Assembly (NCBI GenBank): GCA_016706255.1
Contig: JADJJZ010000029.1
Location: forward strand, 620,001-684,000
Source: Bacteroidota bacterium
Lineage (GTDB): Bacteria > Bacteroidota > Bacteroidia > Chitinophagales > BACL12
Direction: 5' to 3'
DNA: 64,000 bases
Positions 33,343 through 43,847 of this stretch are shown in pieces (positions within the stretch are counted from its first letter, which is position 1; each line of letters starts with the position of its first letter). A program made the position numbers and the translations under genes. Below the pieces are notes generated by a model. The model was not told the origin of the DNA and made no database searches. It was given only the letters and a program-made list of their open reading frames with translations.

Positions 33343-36165
33343 ATGAACACTGATATGCCTATTACTGTAAACGGTGTTAAACCGGTTTTGCAGTCCGAAA
33401 AATATGTTTTCTCTTTTTATGAAGGAGATGGTAAAAACAAACAGTTATTAGGAGGAAAAGGGGCCAATTTATGCGAGATGACACAAATTGGTTTGAATGT
33501 ACCACCCGGCTTTGTAATTAGCACTGCCGCTTGCCTGCAATACCTCGAAAACCCTGATACCGGTTTGCCTGCGGGAATTATGGAAGAAGTAAAACAGCAA
33601 ATGGCTGAAGTTGAACAAAAAACCGGTAAAGGTTTTGGTGATGCCACACTTCCATTACTTGTTTCTGTCCGCTCGGGTTCTGCAATGTCGATGCCCGGAA
33701 TGATGGATACGATTTTAAATCTTGGCTTAAACCATGCGACCCTGCAAGGATTAATCGCACAAACCAACAACGAGCGTTTTGGTTATGATGCCTACAGGCG
33801 ATTTATTCAACTTTTTGGTAAAGTTGCCCTTGGTGTGCCGGATGAAAAGTTTGACCTGCATTTTGAAGAAATTAAACACAGAGCCGGCGTTAAAGCAGAT
33901 ATTGGCTTACAAACCGACGACCTTAAAGAGATTTGTAACCGCTTTCTCAGTGTTGTAAAGGAACATACCGGCAAACCGTTCCCTTCTGATGTATATGAAC
34001 AACTGGAAATTGCCATTAAGGCTGTATTCCATTCCTGGATGGGTAAACGGGCTATTGATTATAGAAGAGAATTTAAAATTACGCCTCAAATGGCCAATGG
34101 AACTGCAGTTAATATTGTAACCATGGTATTTGGGAATATGGGTAACGACAGCGCTACCGGCGTTGGTTTTACCCGAGATCCCGGAACCGGTGAAAACAAA
34201 ATGTACGGCGAGTATCTGATTAACGCACAAGGAGAAGATGTTGTTGCAGGTATTAGAACACCTAAAGCTGTCGCTCTGCTTGAAAAGGAAATGCCAGTTC
34301 AGTATAAACAACTTGAAGAATTGCGGCAAAAATTAGAAAACCACTACCATGAAGTTCAGGATTTCGAATACACCATAGAAAAAGGAATTCTCTATTGTCT
34401 GCAAACCCGCAATGGTAAAATGAATACCACTGCAATGGTTCGTACCTCAGTGGAAATGGCAAAAGAAGGACTAATAAATAGAGAAACTGCTTTGTTACGT
34501 ATTAAACCGGAAATGCTTGAACAACTGCTGCACCCACGGTTAGACAGTCTGCACAAACAAGCCCCACTTGCTCAGGGTTTACCTGCAAGTCCGGGAGCAG
34601 CCTCAGGACATGTTGTTTTTGATGCCGACAGGGCTGAATTGTTAGGTCATGCCGGTGAAAAAGTGATTTTGGTTCGGGAAGAAACCAAACCGGAAGATAT
34701 TCACGGATTTTTTGCTGCACAGGGCATTCTTACCAGTCGCGGCGGAAAAACCTCCCATGCGGCAGTTGTTGCTAGAGGAATGGGCAAACCATGTGTTGCC
34801 GGCGCTGAAGGAATACAGGTAGATGTAAAATTGCGTCAGGCGGTTATTGGTGAGAAGGTATTACACGAAGGTGATTACATTACAATTGATGGAGGAACCG
34901 GATTCGTATATCAAGGCATTATCCCAACGGTGGAACCAACCTTCAGCGATGAGTTAAAATTGCTGTTAAGTTGGGCTGATGAGGCTGCCGGAATGAAAGT
35001 ATTTGCGAATGCCGATACGCCGGATGCTGCTAAAAAAGCATTGTCATACGGTGCAATGGGAATCGGTCTTTGCCGGACTGAGCGCATGTTTAACGGCGTT
35101 GACCGTTTGCCGATTGTTGTAGAAATGATTTTGGCCGAGAATACAGAAGAGCGCGAAAAGGCCCTTGATCGCCTCCTGGCCATTCAAAAACAGGATTTTA
35201 AGGAAATCTTAATCACTATGGCTCCCCGCCCGGTGACAATTCGACTGCTTGACCCGCCAATTCACGAATTTTTGCCTACTGAGGAAGTGCTGAAAGAAGA
35301 GATTGTTAATCTCCATCACTTGAAAGAAACCGCCGGTGGAGTGAGCAACTTATTTAACAGTCTGCGCTTATTGAACGCCGACCCTGATCTTGCAAAAGCA
35401 TCAGCCTATCCATTCACCGATAAGGGACTGGAATTGATAGATCAGGCGATTGCCAAAAAAGAGCAGATGCTCAAAAAAGTGCATGAGTTATATGAAGTGA
35501 ACCCAATGCTCGGACATAGGGGCGTTCGGTTAGGATTAACCTATCCTGAAATTTACAAGATGCAAATCAGAGCAATTTTGGAAGCCGCCGGCGAATGTCA
35601 AAAGGTTGGTATTGATGTACGACCAGAAATTATGGTGCCTCAGGTTTGTAATGAGAAGGAGTTGCAACATGTAAAAGTGTTTGTAGATAACATTAAACAA
35701 AGTATTGATAATGAATACAATATAAATTTATCATTCAAGTTTGGAACTATGATTGAAGTTGTTCGAGCCTGTATGGAAGCAGGTAATATTGCTAAGGAAG
35801 TTGAGTTCTTTTCGTTTGGAACAAATGACCTTACACAGGCAACTTTTTCATTTTCAAGGGAAGATGCGGAGAACAAGTTTCTCCCATTTTATACCCAAAA
35901 TGGCATTTTAAAAGACAATCCTTTCGAGGTATTAGATATAGCAGGAGTGGGTAAATTGATGGAATTTGCAGTTACCTCTGGCCGGAAATCACATCCCGGA
36001 TTGAAAATAGGTATCTGTGGTGAACATGGCGGTCAGCCCGATTCTATCGCCTTCTGTAATTATTTAGGATTGAATTATGTATCCTGCTCAGGCCCGAGAG
36101 TGCCGGTGGCCAGACTGGCAGCAGCGCAGGCAAAGCTGGGTGCTTCTTCCTATTCGGCTAACTAA
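33343..36165 (+). CDS. ppdK: Pyruvate, phosphate dikinase
   Basis: 940 residues. The N-terminal ATP-grasp nucleotide-binding domain has LLGGKGANLCEMTQIGLNVPPGF. The swivelling phosphohistidine domain carries the catalytic His in GGKTSHAAVVARG. The C-terminal PEP/pyruvate TIM barrel has EIMVPQVCNEKEL, FSFGTNDLTQ and GICGEHGG. It interconverts pyruvate, ATP and phosphate with PEP, AMP and pyrophosphate at the glycolysis/gluconeogenesis branch. ATG 33343 gives an ~18-residue N-terminal extension before the conserved part. A TACTATTG box, one mismatch from the -7 consensus, lies 2 bases before it. A terminator follows. Confidence 0.96.
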   Translation: MNTDMPITVNGVKPVLQSEKYVFSFYEGDGKNKQLLGGKGANLCEMTQIGLNVPPGFVISTAACLQYLENPDTGLPAGIMEEVKQQMAEVEQKTGKGFGDATLPLLVSVRSGSAMSMPGMMDTILNLGLNHATLQGLIAQTNNERFGYDAYRRFIQLFGKVALGVPDEKFDLHFEEIKHRAGVKADIGLQTDDLKEICNRFLSVVKEHTGKPFPSDVYEQLEIAIKAVFHSWMGKRAIDYRREFKITPQMANGTAVNIVTMVFGNMGNDSATGVGFTRDPGTGENKMYGEYLINAQGEDVVAGIRTPKAVALLEKEMPVQYKQLEELRQKLENHYHEVQDFEYTIEKGILYCLQTRNGKMNTTAMVRTSVEMAKEGLINRETALLRIKPEMLEQLLHPRLDSLHKQAPLAQGLPASPGAASGHVVFDADRAELLGHAGEKVILVREETKPEDIHGFFAAQGILTSRGGKTSHAAVVARGMGKPCVAGAEGIQVDVKLRQAVIGEKVLHEGDYITIDGGTGFVYQGIIPTVEPTFSDELKLLLSWADEAAGMKVFANADTPDAAKKALSYGAMGIGLCRTERMFNGVDRLPIVVEMILAENTEEREKALDRLLAIQKQDFKEILITMAPRPVTIRLLDPPIHEFLPTEEVLKEEIVNLHHLKETAGGVSNLFNSLRLLNADPDLAKASAYPFTDKGLELIDQAIAKKEQMLKKVHELYEVNPMLGHRGVRLGLTYPEIYKMQIRAILEAAGECQKVGIDVRPEIMVPQVCNEKELQHVKVFVDNIKQSIDNEYNINLSFKFGTMIEVVRACMEAGNIAKEVEFFSFGTNDLTQATFSFSREDAENKFLPFYTQNGILKDNPFEVLDIAGVGKLMEFAVTSGRKSHPGLKIGICGEHGGQPDSIAFCNYLGLNYVSCSGPRVPVARLAAAQAKLGASSYSAN

Positions 36166-36194
36166 AAAACTTGTCAGCCAACCAATTATGAAAG

Positions 36195-36226
36195 ATGGAG
36201 CGGGTCGTTTGACCGCTCCATTTTTA
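36195..36226 (+). terminator. Rho-independent terminator of ppdK
   Basis: GGAGCGGGTC-GTTT-GACCGCTCC stem (one bulged G) followed by ATTTTTAG. Confidence 0.8.
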
Positions 36227-36301
36227 GTTTTTTAAAACCAGCGTATAAGCGCGCTTTTGTCAACTTGTCAGCCCCGTGGAACATACCTTTTTTATTAAAA
36301 A

Positions 36302-36329
36302 CAGCATGTCAGTTAATTTGACATGCTGA
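36302..36329. repeat. Perfect inverted repeat in intergenic region
   Basis: CAGCATGTCA and TGACATGCTG form a 10-bp stem around a 7-base loop, followed by ATTTTGG. It lies in the 36.2-36.6 kb gap, where I see no gene. It may be a second terminator or a protein-binding dyad. Confidence 0.6.
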
Positions 36330-36640
36330 TTTTGGGTTAAATTTTTAAATCAATATTAATGTATATAAATAACTGATTTTCAATTAATTACATAGATTAT
36401 ATAATCTATATTTTAAGATAAGTAATTTTTCAATTTAATTAAATTAAGCCGAGCATAACCATTGTATAGAAATGGGTATTACTTCCCTTTAATATTCACC
36501 TTGTGTTAGCCGTTTTTGTAAGTTAACCTGGTATAATTTCCATTTTACTTCAGGGGTTTTCCGATTAAAGCACCACCCTACTCCATCTTGATATTAAGAT
36601 TTACGGTTGCCCTTTAATCGTATAATTACATCTCCAAAAC

Positions 36641-36683
36641 AAAAAACCCTTCGTTTTCGGCGGACCGATACGAAGGGTTTTAG
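36641..36683 (-). terminator. Terminator of secreted protein gene
   Basis: On the minus strand AACCCTTCGT and ACGAAGGGTT form a 10-bp stem followed by TTTTTG; 26 bases downstream of the stop at 36709. Confidence 0.8.
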
Positions 36684-36708
36684 TTATGAGTTATGGTTAA
36701 GGTATGGT

Positions 36709-37494
36709 TTAAAACACCTTATACCCTGTCCAGGTTCTATTGTCAATATCGTAAAAAAATGCGCGGCCATTGGTGAAAGAAAAACAGAACATCTCATTTA
36801 TGGGTGCGTCAGAAGGAATTGCAACTTTAGCTTTTTGGTTGCCCTTTCTGTCGAAAAAAATGAGGTTGGTATTCACCCAGTCGTAACAAACATATTCATA
36901 CCCGCTTACACCTGTAAAGCCAAAAGCAAATGGATTGATATTACCTGTGGGTATTCCATCCCATTTAAGTGCAATGGTTTTGGTTTTAGACGGTTTTTTA
37001 TGAGAATAGGTGATGATGCTATTCATATCTGCACTTAAAAAAACTACCTGCTTTTTAGAATAATCATAAGCACCTACGGATTGGAAATCGGGTTGATATT
37101 GGCCTGTCATAATTGATTCGGGTTTGCCAGCTGTTTGCCCAACCAACGGAATACTATACCAACCTGCTTCACCTGCGCCGTTACCTTCCAGGTTTTTTGT
37201 TGCCGGATTATACCACAATCCTCTCCCGTCGAATCCTAAAGTTGTGGCAAACAGGTTCGTTCCTGTGCTTGTAAATCCTTCAATAGGATAATCTGTATTA
37301 CCGGCAATTGTGGTTACATACATCGATTTTTCCGGTACCCAGACAACTGCACTTGCATTAGTGCCTTCATAACTGAGAAAGGTATAGGATACATCCTTGA
37401 TTGGCGTAGATAAGGGTTGGGAAAAAAGTGTTGTCGCAATAATTGCTACAACAACTGTTAATGTAGATTTAATAAAATTTGGCTGATAAGTCAT
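36709..37494 (-). CDS. Hypothetical secreted protein
   Basis: 261 residues from ATG 37494 (MTYQPNF), preferred over an upstream in-frame start because it opens the signal segment (~10-25, ending ATTLFSQ). The remainder is beta-rich with repeated Trp/Tyr strands (AGNTDYPIEGF, GLWYNPATKNLEG, YDYSKKQVVFLS, YDWVNTNLIFFD), suggesting a small beta-propeller. No catalytic motif and no T9SS domain are evident. Monocistronic with its own terminator; function unknown. Confidence 0.75.
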   Translation of the reverse strand: MTYQPNFIKSTLTVVVAIIATTLFSQPLSTPIKDVSYTFLSYEGTNASAVVWVPEKSMYVTTIAGNTDYPIEGFTSTGTNLFATTLGFDGRGLWYNPATKNLEGNGAGEAGWYSIPLVGQTAGKPESIMTGQYQPDFQSVGAYDYSKKQVVFLSADMNSIITYSHKKPSKTKTIALKWDGIPTGNINPFAFGFTGVSGYEYVCYDWVNTNLIFFDRKGNQKAKVAIPSDAPINEMFCFSFTNGRAFFYDIDNRTWTGYKVF

Positions 37495-37635
37495 TGGTGT
37501 GATTTTGAGTTTAAAAATACATACCAATAACGATTCCATGTACTTTTGTGGTATATAACTAACTCATACCCTTTTAATTATGCGATTTGTTGCCTATAAA
37601 CGCACAATGACACCAAACAGTTAATACGACTTTTG

Positions 37636-40600
37636 TTATTGAACAACAAATTGGTGTTCAAGCGCCTCACCATCTCCAATAAATCTAATTTTATATATAC
37701 CTGCAGGAAATGTGCTTACATCAACCTGTATATTTTCGCCTTTGAGGAACATATTTATAGAACTGTTGTAAACGATTTGCCCTATTGCATTCGTAATTTG
37801 CAAACTTACATTTGTACTCAAAACTCCATCAAACCTTATGTTAACTATATCTGTTGCCGGATTAGGGTATACACTTAAACTTCCATTCACCATCTCCCCT
37901 GCCTCGCTGGCAGGCAAGCCTTCTTTACAAGGTACCGTTACAGTAATTCCATTCGACATTTTGAAACAACCTGACGCGGTCTTAATGACTTTGCATTTAT
38001 AAATTCCGGCAATAGTGGCAGTATAGGAAATACTTGTTGCGCCAGGTATTTCGACTGCATTTTTAAACCATTGATAACTTAATCCTGCGCCGGCATTGGC
38101 ATTTAATACAACACTTCCACCAACACAAAAAGTAGTTGCACCGGCGGCTGTGATGTTGGCATTCGGATTTTTGGTAACATTAATAAAAATTGGCGTAGAT
38201 TCGCTAGTTCCACAATCGCTGCCGGTAACACATGAATAATTGCCCTTTGTTGTCACTGTATAAGTTTCACCTGTTGCCCCGGGAATAGTTGCTCCATTTT
38301 TTTTCCATTGTAAAGAAGTACCGGTATGCGTTGCTGTTACAGAAGCGCTTCCGCCTTGACAAAAGGTAGTTGGGTCAACTGTGTTTATGGTAATGGTTTC
38401 TATAACACCATCATCAGTTAAGCCGTTACAGTTATCATCCAGATCATTACAAACTTCGGTTAAAACAGCACAATCTTCGGCATTTAATAAAACCACCCAC
38501 ATATCGATGTCAGCATATTCAACCGGTTCAAAAAACCAGTAATCAGGGAATGAAATAATTACCTCTCCTAGTGCCCCAATTTGGTTTTGTTGTTTATCGG
38601 CACTTATAAATGAAGATGATGTTCCAACTAAAGCTACTTTACCATCTGCTAATAAAACAACATCTGTCAGGTTATCATCCATATTACCACCAATTGTATT
38701 TTGCCAATTGATGTTACCATCCGGTGAAAGGTTTAGCACCCAAAAATCATTACCGGAACCTTGTGCGAAATCATCATACAACATTTCTACATTCGATTGG
38801 TTTTGAGTAGGTTCATTTTTATCATAACCAATGTCTGCATTAGACAAAGCGCCAATTATTATTTCGCCTACGGCATTTATTGCCAATCCGGTACTTAGTT
38901 CATCGGCGGAGGCTTGAATTGTATTCTCCCAAACTATAGCTCCCAACTCATTCATTTTAACCACCCATAAATCCTGGAGGTAAGAGGTTTCTGATTTTTG
39001 AATCGATGGTGTTGAAGTGGAATACCCTAAGGCAACAAATCCACTATCCGTTGTTTGAACAATGTTCGTCATTACATCTGCACCTGTCCCACCACGTGTC
39101 TTTTGCCAATCTATTTCTCCAACTGAATCTAATTTTACCATCCAATAATCCCCAAGACCATAATGCAATGCTGTTTTTTCTCCGGAAATCTCCGAATTAG
39201 AATACCCACCCAAAACAACTCCACCATCGTAAGTTGTTGCTAAACTGTGCAAGTAATCATTTGCGCCACCTCCGACAGTATTTTGCCATATAATATTTCC
39301 ATCAGCATCAATTTTAATAATCCAAAAATCGTAGTAGCCAAATGTATTTTCAGTTTTATTTCCTGTAATACCGGAATTAGAATGGGCACCGATAATATAA
39401 CAGCTATCATCAGTCGCTACAATTTGAACCCCAACATCAGCGAGGGATCCTCCATACTCTTTTTGCCACTCAATATCACCAATATCATTTGTTTTAACTA
39501 CCCATAAATCCTGACTACCAAAAGATGGTGCAGTTTTATTTCCGGATATATTAGAATATGAATTAATCAAATGGATATAACCGCCATCAACACCTTGTAT
39601 TGAGTTTACACCAAAATCATTCGAAGTTCCTCCAAAAATTTTTGTCCAGATTACTTCACCGGTTGCTGATAATTTTGTCACCGTAGCATCCGGCACTCCG
39701 TAATATCCAACCAAATCTTCATTAAAATCAACACTACCTGCTAACAACATATTTCCATCTGCAAGTGCAGTTCCCATGTTTACTTCATCGATTGCAGTTG
39801 TTCCAATAGTGTTGGAATTAAAAATTGAAGGACCACTATTACAATCTACCAATCCTTCATCAATTGACCCGTCACAGTTATTATCTATCCCATCGCAAAT
39901 TTCAGTGGCAGCGAGATAAACATTGGAATTTAAATCATCACAATCGCCTGTATTTGTTACAAAATCATTACCTGTTAATTCACATCCAGAAACAAATATA
40001 TCACCACCATTGCCATCTGAATCATAGTCCATATAATAAAGTGTTTCAGTGCAGGTATCAGGAGCTAATTTTACTACCCAATAATCATCATCATCTTCAC
40101 CACCAATTGCATCTTCTGATTTATCTTCTCCAATTCCTGCATCTGAATATCCTCCAATTAAAAAACCTCCATCCAAAGTATTAACACCATTACTGATATT
40201 GCTAAAGCCATTTAACGGGTATGGATCGCCATACATATCGTACACAACATCACCGTTTAATAAATCAGACCAAATAATTAATCCATTAGAATCAATTGCA
40301 TAGGTGGAGTAGGCAAATCCGGAAGTGTAAGAACCGCTTCCTGCTTCTCCAATTATCCAAAATCTATTGTCATTTGCCTGCACAATATTTCCAAGCTGTT
40401 CCTCTTTATATGAGCCATATGTTTTATCCCAAATTACATTCCCTACTGAATCCAATTTAATAACCCACATATCATTTGTTTCTTCCACTTCATATCCGTC
40501 ATAAACTTCGGAATACCGAATATTATTAAAACTCAAAGCAGTTTTATCGCCGCCAATATTTGATGAAGATGTACCTCCTATTAAATATCCACCGTTTTCT

Positions 40601-41481
40601 ATAACACAAATAGATTCAAAAACATCATACCCGGGGCCACCAATAGTATTTTGCCAGATTATATTGCCATCAATATCTATTTCTACCAGCCAATAATCTT
40701 CAGTTCCAATTTGTGCTTCTGTTTTATTTCCTGAAATTCCGGACACAGATTGTCCTGCCAAAACATAATTACCTGAATTTGATTTTACTGTTTGTAATAA
40801 TTTATCATTATTATCTCCACCAATTGTGTGTTGCCATTGAATTGTTCCGAATGGATTTATTTTAACAATCCAATAATCATACAATCCGATATTTGCATCT
40901 GTTTTATCACCTGAAATTCCGGAAGATGAATATCCGGATAATAAAAATCCACCGGAAGGCACCGGTTCAATATCTGTTAGATTATCATTACCTGTTCCAC
41001 CAATAGTATTTTGCCACATAATTACTCCTGATGCATTTAGTTTAATTATCCAAAAATCACTTAGACCGATAGCGGCTTCTGTTTTATCTCCGGAAATCCC
41101 TGCACTTGATGTACATCCCAATAAAAAACCACCGTCAACAGTTTGAACAATATCCACTAAATTATCATAAGCGGATGTACCTATTGAATTTTGCCATTGA
41201 ATATTGCCCAGTGCATCGAGTTTAACTACCCACATATCTGTTCCACCCATGTTGGCTTCCGTTTTATCGCCTGAAATACCACCGGAAGTGTAACCTCCAA
41301 GAATAAATCCACCATCACTTGTCAAGTTTACTTGTACCAAGTTATCGTTACTTGTTGTTCCAATAGTTTGATCCCATTGCACTACCGGATCTTGTGCCGA
41401 CACTTTTGCAGTAAAGGTGCTTATTACAATAGTTACCACAATTGCAATAGTGAAATGTATTTTTGGTGTGAAGTGATTCAT
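37636..41481 (-). CDS. Giant T9SS-secreted repeat protein
   Basis: 1281 residues. A signal peptide is followed by ~45-60 residue repeats of the type GGFxLGGYSxSGISGDKTE...DYWIVKLDxxGNIxWQxTIGG, at least thirteen of them, arranged as two propeller-like blocks. After each block stands an EICDGIDNNCDGxxDEG type Ca/metal-binding motif (MopE-like). Next come two Ig-like PKD/CARDB-type domains (FCxGGSxxLxA...WxKNGxxIPGAT). The last ~80 residues are a type A T9SS sorting domain (LSVYPNPATDIVNIRF...PAGIYKIRF). It is exported through the Por system to the cell surface or outside. The role, probably adhesion or matrix, is not known. Confidence 0.9.
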   Translation of the reverse strand: MNHFTPKIHFTIAIVVTIVISTFTAKVSAQDPVVQWDQTIGTTSNDNLVQVNLTSDGGFILGGYTSGGISGDKTEANMGGTDMWVVKLDALGNIQWQNSIGTSAYDNLVDIVQTVDGGFLLGCTSSAGISGDKTEAAIGLSDFWIIKLNASGVIMWQNTIGGTGNDNLTDIEPVPSGGFLLSGYSSSGISGDKTDANIGLYDYWIVKINPFGTIQWQHTIGGDNNDKLLQTVKSNSGNYVLAGQSVSGISGNKTEAQIGTEDYWLVEIDIDGNIIWQNTIGGPGYDVFESICVIENGGYLIGGTSSSNIGGDKTALSFNNIRYSEVYDGYEVEETNDMWVIKLDSVGNVIWDKTYGSYKEEQLGNIVQANDNRFWIIGEAGSGSYTSGFAYSTYAIDSNGLIIWSDLLNGDVVYDMYGDPYPLNGFSNISNGVNTLDGGFLIGGYSDAGIGEDKSEDAIGGEDDDDYWVVKLAPDTCTETLYYMDYDSDGNGGDIFVSGCELTGNDFVTNTGDCDDLNSNVYLAATEICDGIDNNCDGSIDEGLVDCNSGPSIFNSNTIGTTAIDEVNMGTALADGNMLLAGSVDFNEDLVGYYGVPDATVTKLSATGEVIWTKIFGGTSNDFGVNSIQGVDGGYIHLINSYSNISGNKTAPSFGSQDLWVVKTNDIGDIEWQKEYGGSLADVGVQIVATDDSCYIIGAHSNSGITGNKTENTFGYYDFWIIKIDADGNIIWQNTVGGGANDYLHSLATTYDGGVVLGGYSNSEISGEKTALHYGLGDYWMVKLDSVGEIDWQKTRGGTGADVMTNIVQTTDSGFVALGYSTSTPSIQKSETSYLQDLWVVKMNELGAIVWENTIQASADELSTGLAINAVGEIIIGALSNADIGYDKNEPTQNQSNVEMLYDDFAQGSGNDFWVLNLSPDGNINWQNTIGGNMDDNLTDVVLLADGKVALVGTSSSFISADKQQNQIGALGEVIISFPDYWFFEPVEYADIDMWVVLLNAEDCAVLTEVCNDLDDNCNGLTDDGVIETITINTVDPTTFCQGGSASVTATHTGTSLQWKKNGATIPGATGETYTVTTKGNYSCVTGSDCGTSESTPIFINVTKNPNANITAAGATTFCVGGSVVLNANAGAGLSYQWFKNAVEIPGATSISYTATIAGIYKCKVIKTASGCFKMSNGITVTVPCKEGLPASEAGEMVNGSLSVYPNPATDIVNIRFDGVLSTNVSLQITNAIGQIVYNSSINMFLKGENIQVDVSTFPAGIYKIRFIGDGEALEHQFVVQ

Positions 41482-41584
41482 AATTCAAACCTAAATAAAA
41501 TGCCGCACCCAACACTCACTTAGTGAAGTATGGGATTTGGTATGCGAAATACCCATTTCATTTATTGAAGCAAACTGTAACCCA

Positions 41585-41616
41585 AAAAAAAGAGCCCCGA
41601 ATTGGAGCTCTTTTTA
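41585..41616 (-). terminator. Terminator of M13 peptidase gene
   Basis: Minus-strand stem GAGCTCC/GGGGCTC with short loop followed by TTTTTTTT, 20 bases beyond the stop. Confidence 0.8.
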
Positions 41617-41635
41617 AATATCTTAAATACAAATA

Positions 41636-43678
41636 TTACCAGATTTTAGCTCTATCAGCTTCCGGTATATACATTTTATCACCTTCTTTGATACCAAATG
41701 CTTCGTACCACTGTGGGATATTAATAACTGTTCCGTTTACGCGGTATTTACCGGGTGAATGCGGGTTGGTTAATAACTGAGTGCGCATTGCATTATCGCG
41801 GTATGAACCTGCCCAGATACGACCGAATCCAATAAAGAAACGTTGTTGCGGTGTAAATCCTGCAATTGATTTTCCTGCTTTGTATTCTTCAGTCATGGTA
41901 TATGCCTGATAAGCAATAGTAATTCCACCGAAATCGGCAATATTTTCACCTAAAGTAAGTTTACCGTTTACACATAAACTATCAAAAGGACAATAATTGT
42001 TAAATTGTTCAACAACACGGTTAGCGCGGTCAACAAATTTAGTATTGTCATCTTCTTTCCACCACATGCTTAAGTTTCCTTTCGCATCATACATGCGTCC
42101 CTGATCGTCGAAACCATGTGTGATTTCGTGTCCAATTACAGCACCGATTCCACCATAATTTACAGCATCATCTGCTTTAGGATCAAAAAATGGCGGTTGT
42201 AAAATTGCTGCAGGGAATACAATCTCATTGTTAGAAGGATTGTAATATGCATTTACTGTTTGTGGAGTCATACCCCATTCGGTTTTATCAACCGGCTGAC
42301 CAATTTTAGCAAAATTGCGGTTTGCTTCAAATTCTGCAGCACGAATTACATTTAATACATAAGCTTCGCGGTCAATAGTTAAATTACTATAGTCTCTCCA
42401 TTTATCAGGATAACCAATTTTAACTGTAAAAGATGCTAATTTATTTAAAGCTTGTTCTTTAGTACTGTCAGTCATCCATTCCAAAGTTTTTATACGTTCA
42501 CCGAAGGCTGCTTTAATATTATCAACCATAGCTAACATTCTTTCTTTACTTTCAGGACTAAAAGCAGTTTTTACATATTCTTCACCTAAAGCTTCGCCTA
42601 AACAAAAATCACCGGTTTCAACTACACGTTTCCATCTTGGTTTAATTTGTTCAATACCGTTTAATTTTTTACTGTGGAAGTCAAAATTTTCGTTTACAAA
42701 TGCACTGCTTAAATAAGGTGAAACACCATCAACCCAGTGATAAGTTAAATAAGTTTTCCAGTCGTCCATTTTCACTGATTTTATCATACCGTTAAGGGCT
42801 TTATAAAAATCAGGTTGTGCAACGTTAACACCTGTTTTAAATTCAGGCGTTTTTAATTCAGTGTAATATAAATTCCAATTAATGTTTGGTGTCATTTTAG
42901 CTAAATCGGCAACACTCATTTTATGATAGATTGCATTTGGATCGCGCATAGTAACCTGATCCATACTTGCTTTTGCCAATGCTGTTTCAATTGTCATAAT
43001 GGCATTTGCATTTGCAGTAGCTTTTGCTTCATCAGCACCAATTAACATGAATACATTTTTCACGTGAGTAAGATAATCTGCTCTTACCTGTTTGCTTTGA
43101 TTGTCTTGTGAAATGTAATATTCACGTTCAGGTAAGCCTAAACCACCCTGCCACATATTCATAATTACATCAGCAGAATTTTTATCATCCTGTCCAACCC
43201 AGTTGGTAAACATCGCAAATGTGTAAGTACGATGCATTTGTGCAATCGTTTTAACCAAATCGTCGGTTGTGCTAATTGCATTAATTTTATCTAACCAAGG
43301 TTTAACCGGCTCGATACCAGCTTTTTCAATTGCAACAGTATCCATACCGCTGAACCAAAAATCACCAACTTTTTGAGTGTTAGTTCCTTTTGCTGCGTTT
43401 GCAGTGGCTGCTTTTTCCATTGAAACACGCAATGTTTTCAAACTATTGTCGTCCAAAATGTGAAAACTACCATAGCTGGCTTTGTCGGCAGGAATCGGAT
43501 TCGACTCGAGCCATTTGTTGTTCACCCAGGCAAAAAAGTCATCCCCAGGACGAACCGTACTGTCGAGCGAAGTGCTGTCGAAAGGGCTGTATGCCTCATC
43601 GTCAGACGTTTTAGTGCTTTTACACGCTGCAATCACCACAGCGGCAGTCACAAATAATAAAATCAGATTTTTTTTCAT
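41636..43678 (-). CDS. M13 family zinc metallopeptidase (neprilysin/PepO-like), lipoprotein
   Basis: 680 residues from ATG 43678, which opens a lipoprotein signal with lipobox IAAC (Cys 18); an upstream in-frame start would bury it. M13_N domain, then catalytic HExxH as VIGHEITHGFDD, third ligand in ENIADFGG, and NAYYNPSNNEIVFPAAI substrate loop. C-terminal GKYRVNGTVINIPQWYEAF is typical. A membrane-anchored oligopeptidase that faces the periplasm or outside. Monocistronic. Confidence 0.95.
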   Translation of the reverse strand: MKKNLILLFVTAAVVIAACKSTKTSDDEAYSPFDSTSLDSTVRPGDDFFAWVNNKWLESNPIPADKASYGSFHILDDNSLKTLRVSMEKAATANAAKGTNTQKVGDFWFSGMDTVAIEKAGIEPVKPWLDKINAISTTDDLVKTIAQMHRTYTFAMFTNWVGQDDKNSADVIMNMWQGGLGLPEREYYISQDNQSKQVRADYLTHVKNVFMLIGADEAKATANANAIMTIETALAKASMDQVTMRDPNAIYHKMSVADLAKMTPNINWNLYYTELKTPEFKTGVNVAQPDFYKALNGMIKSVKMDDWKTYLTYHWVDGVSPYLSSAFVNENFDFHSKKLNGIEQIKPRWKRVVETGDFCLGEALGEEYVKTAFSPESKERMLAMVDNIKAAFGERIKTLEWMTDSTKEQALNKLASFTVKIGYPDKWRDYSNLTIDREAYVLNVIRAAEFEANRNFAKIGQPVDKTEWGMTPQTVNAYYNPSNNEIVFPAAILQPPFFDPKADDAVNYGGIGAVIGHEITHGFDDQGRMYDAKGNLSMWWKEDDNTKFVDRANRVVEQFNNYCPFDSLCVNGKLTLGENIADFGGITIAYQAYTMTEEYKAGKSIAGFTPQQRFFIGFGRIWAGSYRDNAMRTQLLTNPHSPGKYRVNGTVINIPQWYEAFGIKEGDKMYIPEADRAKIW

Positions 43679-43847
43679 TGTAAGGTTTGGTTTACGGCGC
43701 AAAGATAGGCATTTGGGCTCCGTAATGCCATTTTGAGGGGTTAAAACAGGTTAAAGGATGTTAAGAACGGGCGTTGAAATAAGGATTTATAGGAAAACGG
43801 GGCGATTTTTGCGCTGAATTTAACAAATCTTGTAATTTTACATCTGC

